Source: Pholiota molesta (Eukaryota; Basidiomycota; Agaricomycetes; Agaricales; Strophariaceae). Taken from it: 64,000 nt of DNA. The position numbers and the translations under genes are program-made. Where the stretch lies: assembly GCA_014925825.1 (NCBI GenBank), contig JACGCK010000014.1, positions 186,001 through 250,000 on the forward strand, given 5' to 3'. The notes under the pieces were generated by a model, which saw only the letters and a list, made by a program, of their open reading frames with translations, was not told the origin of the DNA and did not search any database. Positions 12,782 through 24,643 of the stretch are shown here, piece after piece (within the stretch, counting starts at the first letter, position 1; each line of letters opens with the position of its first letter).

Positions 12782-13478
12782 AGGATAATGAATTCCACTT
12801 CTGACAATATAATTTCCTATTCTACAGTACAGAACCATTTATATTACCTTTCCATATCACCTTTCATTTGTGTAATTTATAGCGTATGTATTCTTCAAAA
12901 TCTAGTTGAGTGAGTTGAGACAAATCTTTCTACATAGCAATAAGGAAAGACGCAAGCTACTTGTATATATTTTTAGTAATGCATCAACCGTACATTTCTT
13001 GTAATTCAGGCCCAGATTCATCGCGCAGCGCTTGAATTTAGATTATTTCTTGATGTCATGGTCATCCCTAGATGCTTGCACTTGGCCCATTGGGCATTAA
13101 TTGCAACCCTCTCAACCATAGGATGTCTTCTTAGCGTCTAGAAAGTACAACAGAGGCCCTAAAAATGGGTGCCCACCGATACCATGACGAGCAATCCCCA
13201 GGACCTTTGTCGAAAAAAGTAATGCTCCGCGTTTCTGAGTCAGGGATGCAGGACGCAACTTCTCCTCGACGATACTGTCATTGTTGGAAACAACCTGGTA
13301 TGTAGTGGGGGGCAATCTCCCAGGGCGTACAGGACGACCGCTTCGCGAGTTAGAGCGGATCGAATTCAAAGCAACGCATTGTGGAGGGACAGGGTCCACG
13401 GGGATCCAACCGAATAGGTACAGTATAAAGAAGCGAGACAAGCGGAAAAAAAACTCCGACAGACTCCCCGTTCTCCCC
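12782..13478. other. AT-rich spacer between genes C and B1
   Basis: AT-rich up to about 13100, then shared with the inverted block (50040-49662). Open frames on both strands here (for example 13112-13555 minus) are shadows across the gene B upstream region. It probably contains the gene B promoter. Confidence 0.4.
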
Positions 13479-15262
13479 ATGAATCGCGGCAAGCGCAAAC
13501 ACTCTCTTAGTGAAGCAGAGAGCCCGAGGAGCCAACAGCGCCAACTCCGGCCCAAGATGCAGATGGATGCAGGAGAGGCGAATGCGCGGCAGGATGGAGG
13601 CTATGTGATGACAGATCCTCACACAGAGGGGCGAGCTGAAGCTGCAGCTGGCGCCTCAATGTCGCGTCACACCCAGCAACCTCTGGCACCGGGGGATGGA
13701 GGTGGGCACATGGCGCTCCCGCAGCGGCAGCCCCTGGCTACTACAAACGACGACGGTGAGTAACCAAGCTACTTCACCGATTAGCCAGTTTGACTTGCTT
13801 GGTAAACAGGAATTAGGCGAAGCAATAGCAACAACGATTCCCCCCAAGGGCGGAACCATATAATAAATTTGCGATCTGGGAGCGCCGTAGGTGCCAGCCA
13901 GATCACCAGCACGCTCGATGGAAGAGTCGAGTCCCATGGGGTCTCGACCCCCTCCCAGATGTAAGTTTGATATGATCCTACCCTTCAACGGTAGTCTAAT
14001 CATTGTGCTAGGAACCTGCAGCCGGAAGGCCATCCTGGAAACGAGGAGATATAGTGGGTTGAGCTCAGTTAAACATTTCAGCGTCAGCCTGAATGTTTAC
14101 GACAGTCTTTTCCACCCATACGGCGAAAGAACCTACCGAGATGCATCGAGTCCCGAGAGGCTCCAGGAAAAGGGGGATACGAGGCGGGGGTCGGCAATGT
14201 AAGTCAAATGCAGTCGCAGTGTCGCACGAAAAAAAATAGACTGACCATTGAGCTAGGCATGAAGATTTGAATATCGCGTACGGAGCTACGCCAAACGACG
14301 CCAGCTCATCGAGCTCATCGCGAAGTTCGATCGCGTATCCGCCAACGCCGTCCCGCTATGAAGGCGCCCATATTCTCTGGCCCCACGCCTATGGAACCAC
14401 ATCGAACGTAGCGGCTACACTAACATCGATATCGCCTGGAGCGTATCATTCGCCTACGCAGTGGTCGAGCGCGTTCGATATGAGGCCAGAAGGCATGGAC
14501 TATGGTTCGCCGTTCGTACACCCTAACATCGGAGAGCTGGCACTCCCTTCAGTACTGCGTCAGCAAAATGGCGCCAGTGATATGGCTGCGAATGACACAC
14601 AGCAAGAAGCGACGGAGGCATATGCCAATGCTGCACAGATGCTAGGCACTGCCGCGGCGCAAACGAATGGAGGTTTCTCAATAACAGTGTCTGGGTACAT
14701 TACCTCGCCGTTATCGCTGTCATTCTCGAGCATCTCCCCGTTTTCAACGCTCGAAAATGCACTGTCACCGGTATTATCGTCGCCGACCTCGTTATCCGCA
14801 TCCTCGCCGACGACCACATCCTCTGCACCCTCACCGTCAGCATCCTTGCCATTCGCACTCACTTCCGCATCCACAGAATGTCTTGCCGGCCACTCAGCAT
14901 CATCGTCGTCGCCCGAGCTAGACAGCGGTGTTCAGTTGGCAATGACAGACACAAATACGAGCAACGCACCAACAATGTCCGCCGGTGCATCTCCTCTGCC
15001 GTTCTCGAGTCCCACAGCACCATCATCGTCGATCTCGCCAGGACCTTCATCGACATCGGCATCTTCTCCCTCACAGCATCCCACGCATCCCACCGCCTCG
15101 TCGTCATCAAGCGGGCCAATGGAGGAAGACGCGGACGACCCCGACACCACCTTGCTGGGGTGGCTGGCGCAGAACACGAGCACCGCAGCCGTCGCTGCGC
15201 TGATCAGCCAGTACTATGGGACTCCGTACGAGTGCGTCGATTGGAAGTTTGGATCCGGTTAG
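13479..15262 (+). CDS. Gene B1: unknown Ser-rich five-exon gene
   Basis: Exons 13479-13755, 13810-13960, 14012-14053, 14106-14198 and 14257-15262 join in frame to 522 codons; all four introns are GT-AG (about 51-58 bp). It starts MNRGKRKHSLSEAESPRSQQ, a basic nuclear-localisation-like N-terminus. The middle contains a Tyr/Pro/Gly-rich part. The large last exon is extremely Ser/Thr/Pro/Ala-rich and ends in a short conserved segment (LLGWLAQNT, ALISQYYGTPY). No known domain recognised. The inverted paralogue B2 has the same exon plan. The C-termini of B1 (ends WKFGSG) and B2 (ends TPYV) differ because of small changes near the stop. Low-complexity composition suggests a largely disordered, possibly nuclear protein; this is inference. 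Confidence 0.7.
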
Positions 15263-15640
15263 GTGTTCATTGATTTCGCTGTGAATAAGGCGTAGCAAGC
15301 AGTGTATGAGGCGTTTGAGGGGCGGCGGGACAGAGATGGGCGGTCGTCGCGGAGGCGAGGCGGAGTACACGTCGAACAGAGATGTTATCGATGATCAAGA
15401 GGACTCCCGCAGTTATGTCGAAGCCCGACCGGGCCGTCACGCTATATGCTCGTCCTCACAATCCGCCTTGAATCCGTCAACAGCTCTCAGATCCCAATAT
15501 GCGCTCTAGTCTGTTTATTATGTATATATCTTTCGACCTTCTACCAAATATCTATTGAATTCATAACAACACCATTCAGGTTTTCTCCATGTTTTCTCAC
15601 CGTTTTTCCCAGTCAAACCTGACAAGAGGCTTCGTAAAGC

Positions 15641-16723
15641 ATGGATATCGCATACCATTTATCTTCTGATATTTTCTTCACTGAAGAGGAATTTAGAGCA
15701 CCAACCTTCAAGATCCCAACCAGAGTTACTCTCAACGATGCGAAGCGCCAATCTTGGTTTGCTGATTTGGCAAATCCCGACTTTCCATTATATAAACTCA
15801 AAAGTGTTCCACATGGAGCCAAAGGTCACGACCTGCTGGACCTACTGCACTCAAATAATGTCGCAATTCCACGCGCTGTTTGGTTTCTGCGAGTTTTTGG
15901 GGCTAATGAAACGGTATTCAACATTTCGTTGATTTATGTCCTCGATTCATCTAATAATTTGCAGGCAGGTCTAAGGAACAAACCAGCGTATGTACCGACT
16001 CAATATAGCATCGACTGGGCCAATGTAGTCACTGGCTACATGAGGAAGCAGTTAATAGAGATTGCTCTTCCAAGCGCTCCACGACCTGGACTGAACATCA
16101 AGCAGACTTTCAAAGGGGTCCTGGCCGATGCAGATACTCGTGAAAGATGGATGTCCCGTTTTACGTACTGGTGAATTTTCTACTTCCTCGTTCAGTTGCT
16201 CCTCTGAAGCTCTGTGTAAGTCTCAAACTCCTCCGAACATTTTATGCAGAAGACCTCGTCGACCACAAGACCTTTTTAATGTGGCTTGTCCAACAAATGA
16301 CGACCTGCAATCTCGCTCAGGCCGGCTTTCTGACTCGCCTCACCGATGAATACATCAATGATATTTTTTCGAGCCGAGCATTGGCTAGGCCTCTTGGTGA
16401 AGCTTGCCTTGCAAAATTATCTGAGGTATGCTCAAAGGTCCATACGCAGCGTCAAACAGTGTTCATTTGATTCCTAGATTCGGACAACATCGGCCCACGA
16501 ATTTTTGAAGGACACAGAGGACTTGTTGAAGGTTCTTCTTCAGGTACGTGCTATTGTGCAGAGAGATTTTACACGACTTATACGGTATGGTATGCAGCGC
16601 ATATGCTTGGCCTTCCCAGATGCCCTGGTCAGCCCAAAAATGTGGAGTGCATATTCTGTTCTGCTGGAGGAGGTCATGTTTGCAAACGCAACGAAGCCAC
16701 TTGATGACCATTCTATTGCATAA
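15641..16723 (+). pseudogene. MED12: Captured fragment of Mediator subunit Med12
   Basis: Five exons (15641-15913, 15965-16170, 16221-16425, 16478-16543, 16598-16723) give 291 codons that I recognise as the Med12 N-terminal domain. Hallmarks are RVTLNDAKRQSWFADLANP, VPHGAKGHDLLDLL, PRAVWFLRVFGANET and NIKQTFKGVLADADTRERW, followed by FYAEDLVDHKTFLMWLVQQM. Med12 is a subunit of the Mediator kinase module and is normally well over 1000 residues, so both ends are missing. The four introns (50-54 bp) are retained, so this came from genomic DNA, not from a reverse-transcribed mRNA. It sits between the end of gene B1 and a scrap of another gene B copy, a place where the inverted copy has nothing. 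Probably not a working Mediator subunit. Confidence 0.75.
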
Positions 16724-16728
16724 ATGTC

Positions 16729-17028
16729 GCGTACGAAGCAACACAGAATGACGCTGGCTCATCGGGCCCATCGCGAGCATCGACCGCATATCCGCCAACG
16801 CCGTTGTGCTACGAAGACTCCCATATGCTCTGGCCGTTCGGGTATCCATCTATACCGACTAGAGCGAATCACTCGCCTGTGCGGTGGTTCGGCGACCGCG
16901 CATTCGATACGAGCCAAATGACATGGACTCTTGTTCGGCATTCACAACACATGCCAAAGTCTGGGAGCTTGCACGCCCTTTCGTGCTGCGTCAGGAGGAT
17001 GGCGAGACTGATAAGGCTGTGAATTAAT
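16729..17028 (+). pseudogene. Fragment of a second gene B copy
   Basis: Bases 16729-17028 align with 14277-14600 of gene B1 (for example gcgtacg-agcaacac, tatccgccaacgccgt, actcccatatgctctggcc) but with frame-breaking changes and deletions. It follows the Med12 fragment directly. It looks like the remnant of a gene B copy into whose 5' side the Med12 segment was joined. Confidence 0.6.
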
Positions 17029-17029
17029 G

Positions 17030-18270
17030 AACGTCGAACATCGAACTGCATTGGGTTTGCAACGACGCGCCCACCAACTGTCGATCAAAAGTAAGTTATT
17101 TTGGATGTATCAGCGTCATAGAATAGGCAGGTCATTGACCCGATCGATGTGAACAGCAATCCCGGTGAGAACTTGCAGAAACAAGCATTCTACAGAAGGG
17201 TGGCATCCACGCATTTAACTGGGTGAATCTGGAGTGCCTTCGGTGCCAGTAAGGTCACCAGCTGCCTCGGCTGACAAGTCAAGTCCAAAGGAACTCGACG
17301 CCCTCCCAGATGTATGTTCAATGTCAATGCCACCCTTGAATCAATGAATAATCTTTCATTCCGCTGGAGTTCACCACATGGGATGTTTAGGGAGCACGTA
17401 CCGCAAGCCAGGCCACCAGGATGAAGGCATAAATATCGGAGAGTGCGATCCTGTTACATCTTCAAAGGTGAGCTTGATCGACTGTTTAGGTATAGAATAA
17501 GATCTTACGCACCAACATTCGACAGCGGCGCTCAGGCTCCCTGCTGCACGAGGCCCGGCTCCCCTCGTACCTCCACAAGCCTCCTCGTTCCACCAGGTAC
17601 TTGTACGGAGAAACTTGGGATGCCGTTGGGCATGCGATTCTCGCGGGAGAACGTCCGCCGCCGCTGGGCTGTGGGCCCGTTTCGCGCCTGAAGTTCGAGC
17701 AGAGCACATTCCAGGCGAGGATGGCCAAGCCGTCCAGCGTCCAAGTGGCATTCGCACTTGCCAATGGGACGAGCGGTGGAGCCAGTGTTTTGGACTTATC
17801 ACAATCAGATCAGCCAGCGAGGGCCATGAATACGTGGAGGGTTCGCTCACGGATGCGCGCCATTGACGTTAGGGATACTCTGTTATGGATATGTAAGCTT
17901 GAAGTTGACATAAATTGTGGTTACTCACTCACAATGACCTCTATCTCTGTCATTGGAGCTGGCGTAGAATGTGCCAGCACAAGGTCAACATAGAATACGT
18001 GTCCACCAATCGCCCCAGGAGCGAACTCCAATCGAACCTCCGAAACTCGAATGATTATTGCGATGTGTTGGAAGAGAACGGAATCCAGGCTGACGGTCGT
18101 AACGAGCTCGACCAAAGCTCGACCGTGGTTTGTCGGTCTTATAACATTTAAAACTCCGAACTACATCAAGTCGCCGGTCTCCCCCGCCGCCTCGCCCCCA
18201 CACATCCTGGCAGGCCTCGACATTTATACGCCGGAAGTCGCCCTTCTGCTCCAGCTCAGTCGCTAGCACT
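17030..18270 (+). pseudogene. Y2: degenerate gene-B-related locus
   Basis: Second Y copy, more diverged than Y1. It retains the ccctcccagatgta exon-end motif near 17310 and an open frame 17601-17993 with PSSVQVAFALANGTS, but lacks the hydrophobic run seen in Y1 and Y4. The minus strand has a 159-codon open frame (17371-17850), which again makes the coding strand ambiguous. No copy of Y gives a clean gene model. Confidence 0.35.
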
Positions 18271-19023
18271 GCCCACTCTCATTCACCGTCGACGTCCAAT
18301 GCTCGTCATAACGCTGGGCGTTCCCTGTGCACCTCCGATCTGCGATCCCAGGTGTGGCGCCCCGACGTCACCATGACTTATTGAAACCTCGACGGTGAAT
18401 GCACCATTGCGACGGCGTGCTGAGCTCGTAAACGGCATTCGGATACGCATACACGTTGTTTCCCTCCTCCCTCCGCTGCACCGCCGTACACGCGACCTAG
18501 GGGCCGGCTGTTGGTGGCGCGGGCGCAGAATCTACTCGGGCAGTGCGCCTCCGAGCACGTACGTCGTCCGCATACGCACTCGGCGGTGCACGATCTGCGC
18601 GATCAAATATTTCTTTATTCTACCACCAACATCCTCACCACCCGATCGTCGTTTTCGGCTCCTCTCCTTCTTGCAGCACGCTCGTCACCGCGCCCCTCCC
18701 CCAAACTCTTCGCAACGGTACGTGCGCATGGCCCATGGGCCTCGTGCTAGGGCGCTGCGTTGTCTCAGAATGTGAACCGGGGGACGCGGTGCGCGTTTAC
18801 GCTGGAAAGGAGACGCTATGCCTATTATGCTGCTCACGCTACCCTCCAGGTAGAACGGTGCCTGGCTGGACAGGTAGGCGCATGTCGCGCTGTTCCCATT
18901 ATCGCGGACGCCGCCTCTCAGGCTCTCACAGTCGACTCTCAAAACCACGCTAAGTTGAGCTGGAGAAAGGCGTGTTCAAACTATGTGGTATCTTGGTATG
19001 CTTAGCCGTCGTTGTCGTGATTA

Positions 19024-19429
19024 ATGTCGATTTCGATACAGAGTACGATATCGCGAACAGGAGGGCCCCCCAACTTCACCGCCGTGTCGTCGACCGCAAA
19101 TGCAAATAGCGCTGCCAACGCACCCGCGTCGACCGCCTCTGCGCACCCGAACTCAGGTCCAAGCTCGACTCTTCCGCAATTGAACCAGCATCGACGGCGT
19201 CCAAGGCGAAACGGCGTGCGACCGGCTCCTCCTGCGATCCGTGGCGTTGCGAGACAGCGCAGGCCGGCGGCAGGGGCTGGTGACGGCGCTCCTCGAACTT
19301 GGCGTCCAGGGCGCGGCGGTGGGTGCTGGGGAGCAGGACGGTGTGATGATAGGAGTGGGCACGAGAGCTGGGGACCGCGCGGCGCGGCGGTCGTTGGATA
19401 GCATACGCAAGGCGAGGGAAGAGGTATGA
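19024..19429 (+). pseudogene. Z2: degenerate Ala/Ser-rich ORF
   Basis: Open frame 19024-19401 (125 codons) begins MSISIQSTISRT, continues through an Ala/Asn/Ser-rich part and becomes Arg/Gly-rich. An overlapping frame (19241-19429) contains LVTALLELGVQGAAVGA. Compared with Z1 the first frame runs on for about 40 more codons because of an indel. Coding status is doubtful. Confidence 0.3.
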
Positions 19430-20468
19430 AACGCTTTGTTGAGACCCTATCCCGATGCTCTGCGTCCCCGGCGTTGGATCTGTTGTTGATTGCGTGTTAT
19501 TACTCTCATTCTTCATCACGATTACATTTATTCTCATTTTCTACATCATTTGCGGCTTCAATGACTTGTACACTGTTGTACCTTTACCATGACTCAATTT
19601 TTCTTTCGTTCGAGTGCGCGTGTATGTATATATATATGGTTCTTAGTTCAGGAATGGTGAAACTTCCTTACTTACAGATTTGTATTTCGGAGCATAAATT
19701 ACTGTATCTGATTGTTGCCCCTTCGAGCTTGCGCGCCTACCGACGCCTACCGACCTGTACGAAATTGGCAATATCGAAAGCTATGCACCTCATGACTCGG
19801 GATTTAATAAATGCAGTTTGAAACAAACTCTATGTTCTCCTGTCATTTTCTAGGCCCGCTCTCTGGTTCATCTAAACTTCATTTACTTTTACATTCTGAA
19901 CGTTCTCATAGTATGTTGCGCTTGAATAAGGGTCCTTGTCTATATTCGGCGTATCCCAAACGCGAGGTGTGATGCATGGTCCTCATCAAGTCCTCATGCC
20001 CTCCAGGCGGGGCAGTCATAAGATCAGAGCTTGATCAGAGCTCCTCATTCAGCAATACCGAGCTGCGGTCTGTCGCTTGATTTTGCCGATCCAGAGCACG
20101 CCCTTTGCCTGAATGAGAAATAAGAAAACAGTGTTATATTACCCATCGGTTTGCAAGCGCACAGTACTCAACGTGCTGGTTTCATAATTACCTCGGGCGT
20201 AGTGTTATTGCTGTTTCTTTATCATTAAGCCTCTAAAGGAGAGTCTTGTGATGCGCATTTTATAGTCAGGGATGTTAACATTGTGGCCAGAGTTCAGGGT
20301 GCATGCGCAAGCAAACGATGAAGGAAAAATGGGTACAATTCGAGCGCGCTCAAACTCGATGCGGCGAAGGGGTAAAGATCCTTACAGCTTAAAAGCAACG
20401 CGTTCGACTCGCAAAAAAATTCACCCCACCACCTCCAATCCAATCTCTCAACCTAGCTAATCTTCGCC
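19430..20468. other. W region upstream of gene A3; no gene
   Basis: Copy of the conserved gene A upstream region, with the TTAAAA motif at 20389-20394. The short open frames here are not conserved. Confidence 0.4.
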
Positions 20469-21922
20469 ATGTCTGCAGGCAATCCTTACCCCTTGTTCTT
20501 TGACGACTTGACGGACGCACAGGACGTCATCAACGACAGTTACAACCCGTCCGACGCTCCCGCACCTGCCGTCGTCGATCCGTATCCCCAGAGTCAAGCA
20601 GGATCGTCGAGTGGCACCGGAACTACGGTAGGACCAATACGATCCGCCTGTGTTCCTTCGATAGGGAATCCATTCGCGCCATATACTCGACGACGACCAG
20701 ATTCAACTGAATTGCGAGGCCGACAGGTGCAGCCTCAGCCTCCCGCGAGCAACGTTGCCCTATGTAAGTGTTCGTTAATTTCTGCGGGTATGATTATACT
20801 GATTGACCGAATCTATCGCTTTGCGATCTCGACAGACCACACCAGTTTCGCAGAAGAGCGGAATTCAATCACTTCATTTCAATCTGAGCTCGCCGGCAGC
20901 GGTGGGCAGATGGGCGCCACCGTCGCCGGCAGCGCTGGGTCCTCGTTGAACCTAGCACCTCATGCTCTGATGTACGTTGCTCCAATTCCACTCTTGAGCT
21001 TGCAAATGCTGATAGTCTCCGATGTTTTAGCGTGAAAAGAGAGGCCGTTGAGCCATGGATGAGCGCTGATGCTCCGGCGCCGGGCAACTGGACAGGTTCG
21101 GAGATGCAGACACCAGTCCAGCACCCTTATGCAGGGGCCCTAGCAGCCGGATGGCAGTCATCTCCATCGCTGATGATGGCTCCGGCAGTACCGTCGAACG
21201 CTGCCGCGTTTCCCTCAACAACCCACGGAGCCGCTCGACCCAGGACACAGCCGTCGAGATCGAGGACCAAGGCATCCTCATCAGTCAAGCAGGCATACTC
21301 GCGCCTCGCAGCCGGCTCCGAACACTACGGGCGGTGCAGCATGCAGGAGTGCAGGATGCAGCACTGGGACGGTATCGTCAGCCGCCAAGTGTGGCAGGTG
21401 GTCGCGCCCCGGGAAGAGCCCACTTCGCCAATCAAGGACTTCGTAACAAGCCTCAAGTACGACCTTCTGGCGCTATTTCCCAATGAAGCTGCCGCCATCC
21501 ACGAGACGCTGCGATGGGGGCCATTCCGGGAAATCCACCTGCATTCCCTATACTCGGCGTCGGCCATCGACGCGAACGGCCGCGATCTGACGTCGATCCC
21601 TGGTTTTGCGAAGATTCCGGGCAGCCTGAAGCTGCTGGTGATGCTAGGTGGGGAGCGGCTCTACGACGAGCTGAGGAACCATGTTATGGTAACGGGAGCA
21701 CTCAGCGTTGCGATCGGTAATGCGCTCCAGCCCTGCGGTTTGGTGATCTGCGACGCATTTTGGAAGCAGTTGGAGACGGAGAAAGAGGCGATCGAGACCT
21801 GGAGAGAGGCTTTCTATGTGTAAGCACCCTTTCACTAAAGGATATCAAAAATTATGCTTACATTTAGTTTCAGCGATTTGTTCTTGGACAGTCCGGATCC
21901 GCGTACAAGCGTAAGATACTAG
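20469..21922 (+). CDS. Gene A3: unknown multicopy four-exon gene
   Basis: Exons 20469-20763, 20836-20971, 21031-21819 and 21874-21922 give 422 codons. Exon 1 is of the A1 class (IRSACVPSIGNPFAPYTR), with an extra Gln-Pro pair near the first intron. Exon 3 is near-identical to the other copies. The last exon ends early (SVRY then TAG), as in A2. No domain recognised. All four copies keep open frames and splice sites, which argues that the gene is, or recently was, functional. Confidence 0.75.
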
Positions 21923-22420
21923 CAGAACGAAGATTCGATATGATCGATGGCGAATATGTCGTCGTCTAGATTACTGCAAACGGGCCGGGCCCCCTTACCT
22001 TACATGAGCTGGCTACTGGTCGTTCGCAAGTTGTTCGATATTTTTCTTTCTATGTATATTTTTTATTTCAAAATACCTTCTTGCATGTCGCCACGTTCAT
22101 ATATATGGTTCGCTGCACATCGGACAAGATAGATTATGATTTATGGTGGAGAATAATGGGCAACAATTCGACAGGTTTTAGAATAGATAGGAATTAGAAA
22201 CGAGATAGCTAGCATGCACTATGAATTTTCTACGAAGATTATGTATCATACTCGATCGTGCTGTAACTTGTTCCCGTTATCAATGATTGGTATCAAACTA
22301 TATCTGAACATCCCACCTGCCAAACGTTTTCCGTAATAATGTCAGGCAAGTCTCACGGAACGACAAAACTAAAATCAGTCGTACTTGGGAAGACTAAGTA
22401 GGAGATAACACGAAGAAATT

Positions 22421-22916
22421 CGGCACTTGGAAAGGACCGATCGGCCATGAGGATAACATTCTGGTGGCCATAGTTGATCATGAATTAGATTCTACGTAGT
22501 TCGGTCTTCGGCGCCTAACTTTCAAGGGTTGACATAGATGGATTGATACCTGCATGAACCATGTGACAATCCTCGTGCGATCGGAGGTTCACGCGTTGGC
22601 CGCGAGGTTGCAATGTTGCAACGGCGGTGCCAAGGCGGTGTCAAGCCGATGTCTGTTCAAGTCGCCTCGATGTAACTCCGGGCGCTTAATTAAATCCACT
22701 GCCTCAATACCTTCCATCAACCTTCCATCGACATATTTAAAAGTAGATTCATCGGATCTTCCGTTGGCTTTCCGTTCAGTCTGTCCCTCACCTCCTCTCC
22801 CCAATCGCCGTACAGCGAGCTATCAATCTAGTCCTCGTCCTCTCTCCCGTTAGTCATTTGACATCCGAACATAATACCTAGTATATTTTGAATCACGTCT
22901 GCAGACGACAGCTCCG
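22421..22916. other. Upstream region of the membrane-protein gene
   Basis: No gene seen. A TATA-like catatttaa lies at 22732-22740 and pyrimidine-rich sequence (cctcctctcccc) follows, which is common in fungal promoters. Open frames on both strands here are short. Confidence 0.35.
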
Positions 22917-24210
22917 ATGGCAAACCCTGCATGCGATGCTTTCTCCTCTATTGATCAGGTGCTCGCCCAAGCCAACGTGGGACAGCTAAATATCACCACC
23001 TTCGTCGCCTCATGTCCCCAGACATGCACTCTCGCTTGGGGCACTGGTAATCCAGATCTCTCCGGTATCGGCGCCAACATATCGTACATTCTTCAAGCAG
23101 TCCTCACCTTCATCTTCTGTCCTCTGTTCTGCTTACTCTATTGGTGTCTCAATCGATGGGAGATTAGCAAGGATACGAAGGACAAACTCGAAACACTACA
23201 GGACACGTTCCTCGACATCTCGGCCCAATTCAGCATCCCTGTCGCCGTCGCGGCTGTCATTCGATTCCGCCAGCACGCACCATTCTATGAGCTTGCATTT
23301 CTGCGCTCTCTGACGACCATGCAGTTCCTCTCCTTGCTATCCTCAACCGTTACTTCTGGAATCTTCAAAGAGCGGAAAAGCCCTCTGCGTATCGGAGTCC
23401 TCGTCGCCTACGGGCTACTCGAATTCGGCCTCTACATGGGTCTGATCGGCAATCTGCGTGAGGGCAAGAAAAGCTGGGAGATACTCAGCGAATTGGGCCA
23501 GGCGTGCAAGGCTTACAACCAGATCGAGCCCTGGATCCAGAATATCCCAACTCGCCCACCAGGTGTTCTTGCCCACGTCACGGCCGAGAATTTCTTTGAC
23601 CTCTTCAGCAAAAAGCACTGGAAAGAATCCTTGGTCGAATTGGCGTTGGCGATCGCGGGCATCATCGGTTTGTTTGTCGCGATTGGCATCATCGTGGTCC
23701 TAGTACTCGTTTTGATTGGGCGTGACGTGAGGCTTCTGGGAACAATGAGCTTGGCGTTCACTGTTGGGATGTTGGTCGAAGTAGCGGAGATGGAGCGCAC
23801 AAGAAACGTCATGAAGACGGTTACGGGAGCGCAGTTTCAGGATAATCAATGGGGATTTGGCCAGGTTATCTCCCTCTTTCTCTGGGCGCCACTATGTCTC
23901 CAGAGTTTCTACCAAATATTCTGTGAGTTCGCCTCTTTCCTGCTCATTCGAATACCATGTTTAGTACTTACCGTTTTCTTTGCTAGTGATAACACTCAAC
24001 TCACTAAGGCATTGGGCCCGCCGTACGCCAATCACTGATGTTGAGCATGGGCTCTCTGGGAAGACGAAGACAACCAAAGACCGAGATGAGCTCGTTAGCA
24101 CGGGCCAGACATTGGACAAGGCTCGAACCACGTTGGCACGCCAGAGTTGTTGGAGAAGACCGAAGCTGAAAGCACAAATCAAGGAGAGAACGAGACTGAA
24201 GCCGAGGTGA
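22917..24210 (+). CDS. Polytopic integral membrane protein, function unknown
   Basis: Exon 22917-23922, intron 23923-23986 (gtgagt...gctag) and exon 23987-24210 give 409 codons. The N-terminal 50 residues contain paired cysteines (SCPQTCTLAW) and a GTGNPDLSGIG motif that I associate with uncharacterised fungal membrane proteins. Likely membrane segments lie near residues 54-76, 101-115, 128-148, 158-178, 243-272, 277-293 and 322-345. The tail is basic and hydrophilic. Near the 3' end another frame reads a Glu/Thr-rich tail (TPELLEKTEAE, then an intron-like gap, then TEVIKDPATASEP ending at TAA about 24322). The true C-terminus may therefore use that frame through a further intron, or there is a frameshift near 24100. 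Transport or signalling roles cannot be told from the sequence. Confidence 0.7.
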
Positions 24211-24643
24211 GAATCAATCTTGAAGTGAGCTTAATTGCCAGTTGATGTTATAAGACGGAGGTCATAAAGGATCCGGCTACAGCCTCAGAGCCCATCGGCG
24301 AACTCAAGGAGACCAGAATTTAAACGATTTCAGTTATGGATATTTGTGGATAGTTGGAGTATAACACAAGACGTCGCATTGCTTGTATCGAAAATTGTTA
24401 ACTGGCAAGTCTAAGATATGATTAGAAGCAGGATATGGATACTCGTCGCAGATTCTGGCAATAAACTCGGGCAAGCGAGACCTTCATCATCGCTGGAAGC
24501 GGCCTGCAAATCGAAGGTGGAACTATCACATATCAAGAGTGCGAAAAAGCGACATAAGACAAAATAGCTGACAAGGAGGAGGCAGAAAACGAGAAGAATA
24601 AAGAGAATGTAGAGCTGGCATAGCTCGACGGCATTTTTAAGGG

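Larger units (their letters stand above)
11095..15615. repeat. Left copy of inverted B/C block
   Basis: This block matches 47340-52722 in inverted orientation. Markers include gtgccatt near 11100 against 52722, the gene C exons, the thymine-rich stretch near 13100 and gene B. Similarity at the 3' side fades near 15610, after the gene B downstream region. The left copy has an extra 333 bp (11239-11571) and lacks the hAT element found in the right copy. Confidence 0.75.
17030..22420 (+). repeat. Segmental-duplication unit 3 (Y2 + Z2 + A3)
   Basis: Third direct copy of the composite unit, in the order Y-Z-W-A-X. Its start (gaacgtcgaacatcgaact) matches 3299 onward in unit 1 and 47200 inverted. 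The X part fades near 22420. Confidence 0.7.

Noticed and set aside
14560..14874. Minus-strand acidic frame inside gene B1 (also 48239-48619 in B2)
   Set aside because: Mirror of the Ser-rich coding exon; the plus-strand gene has splice support on both copies.
1..22420. Gene A or B as mating-type homeodomain genes
   Set aside because: No homeodomain WFxNxR motif in either, and no flanking mating-locus genes recognised.
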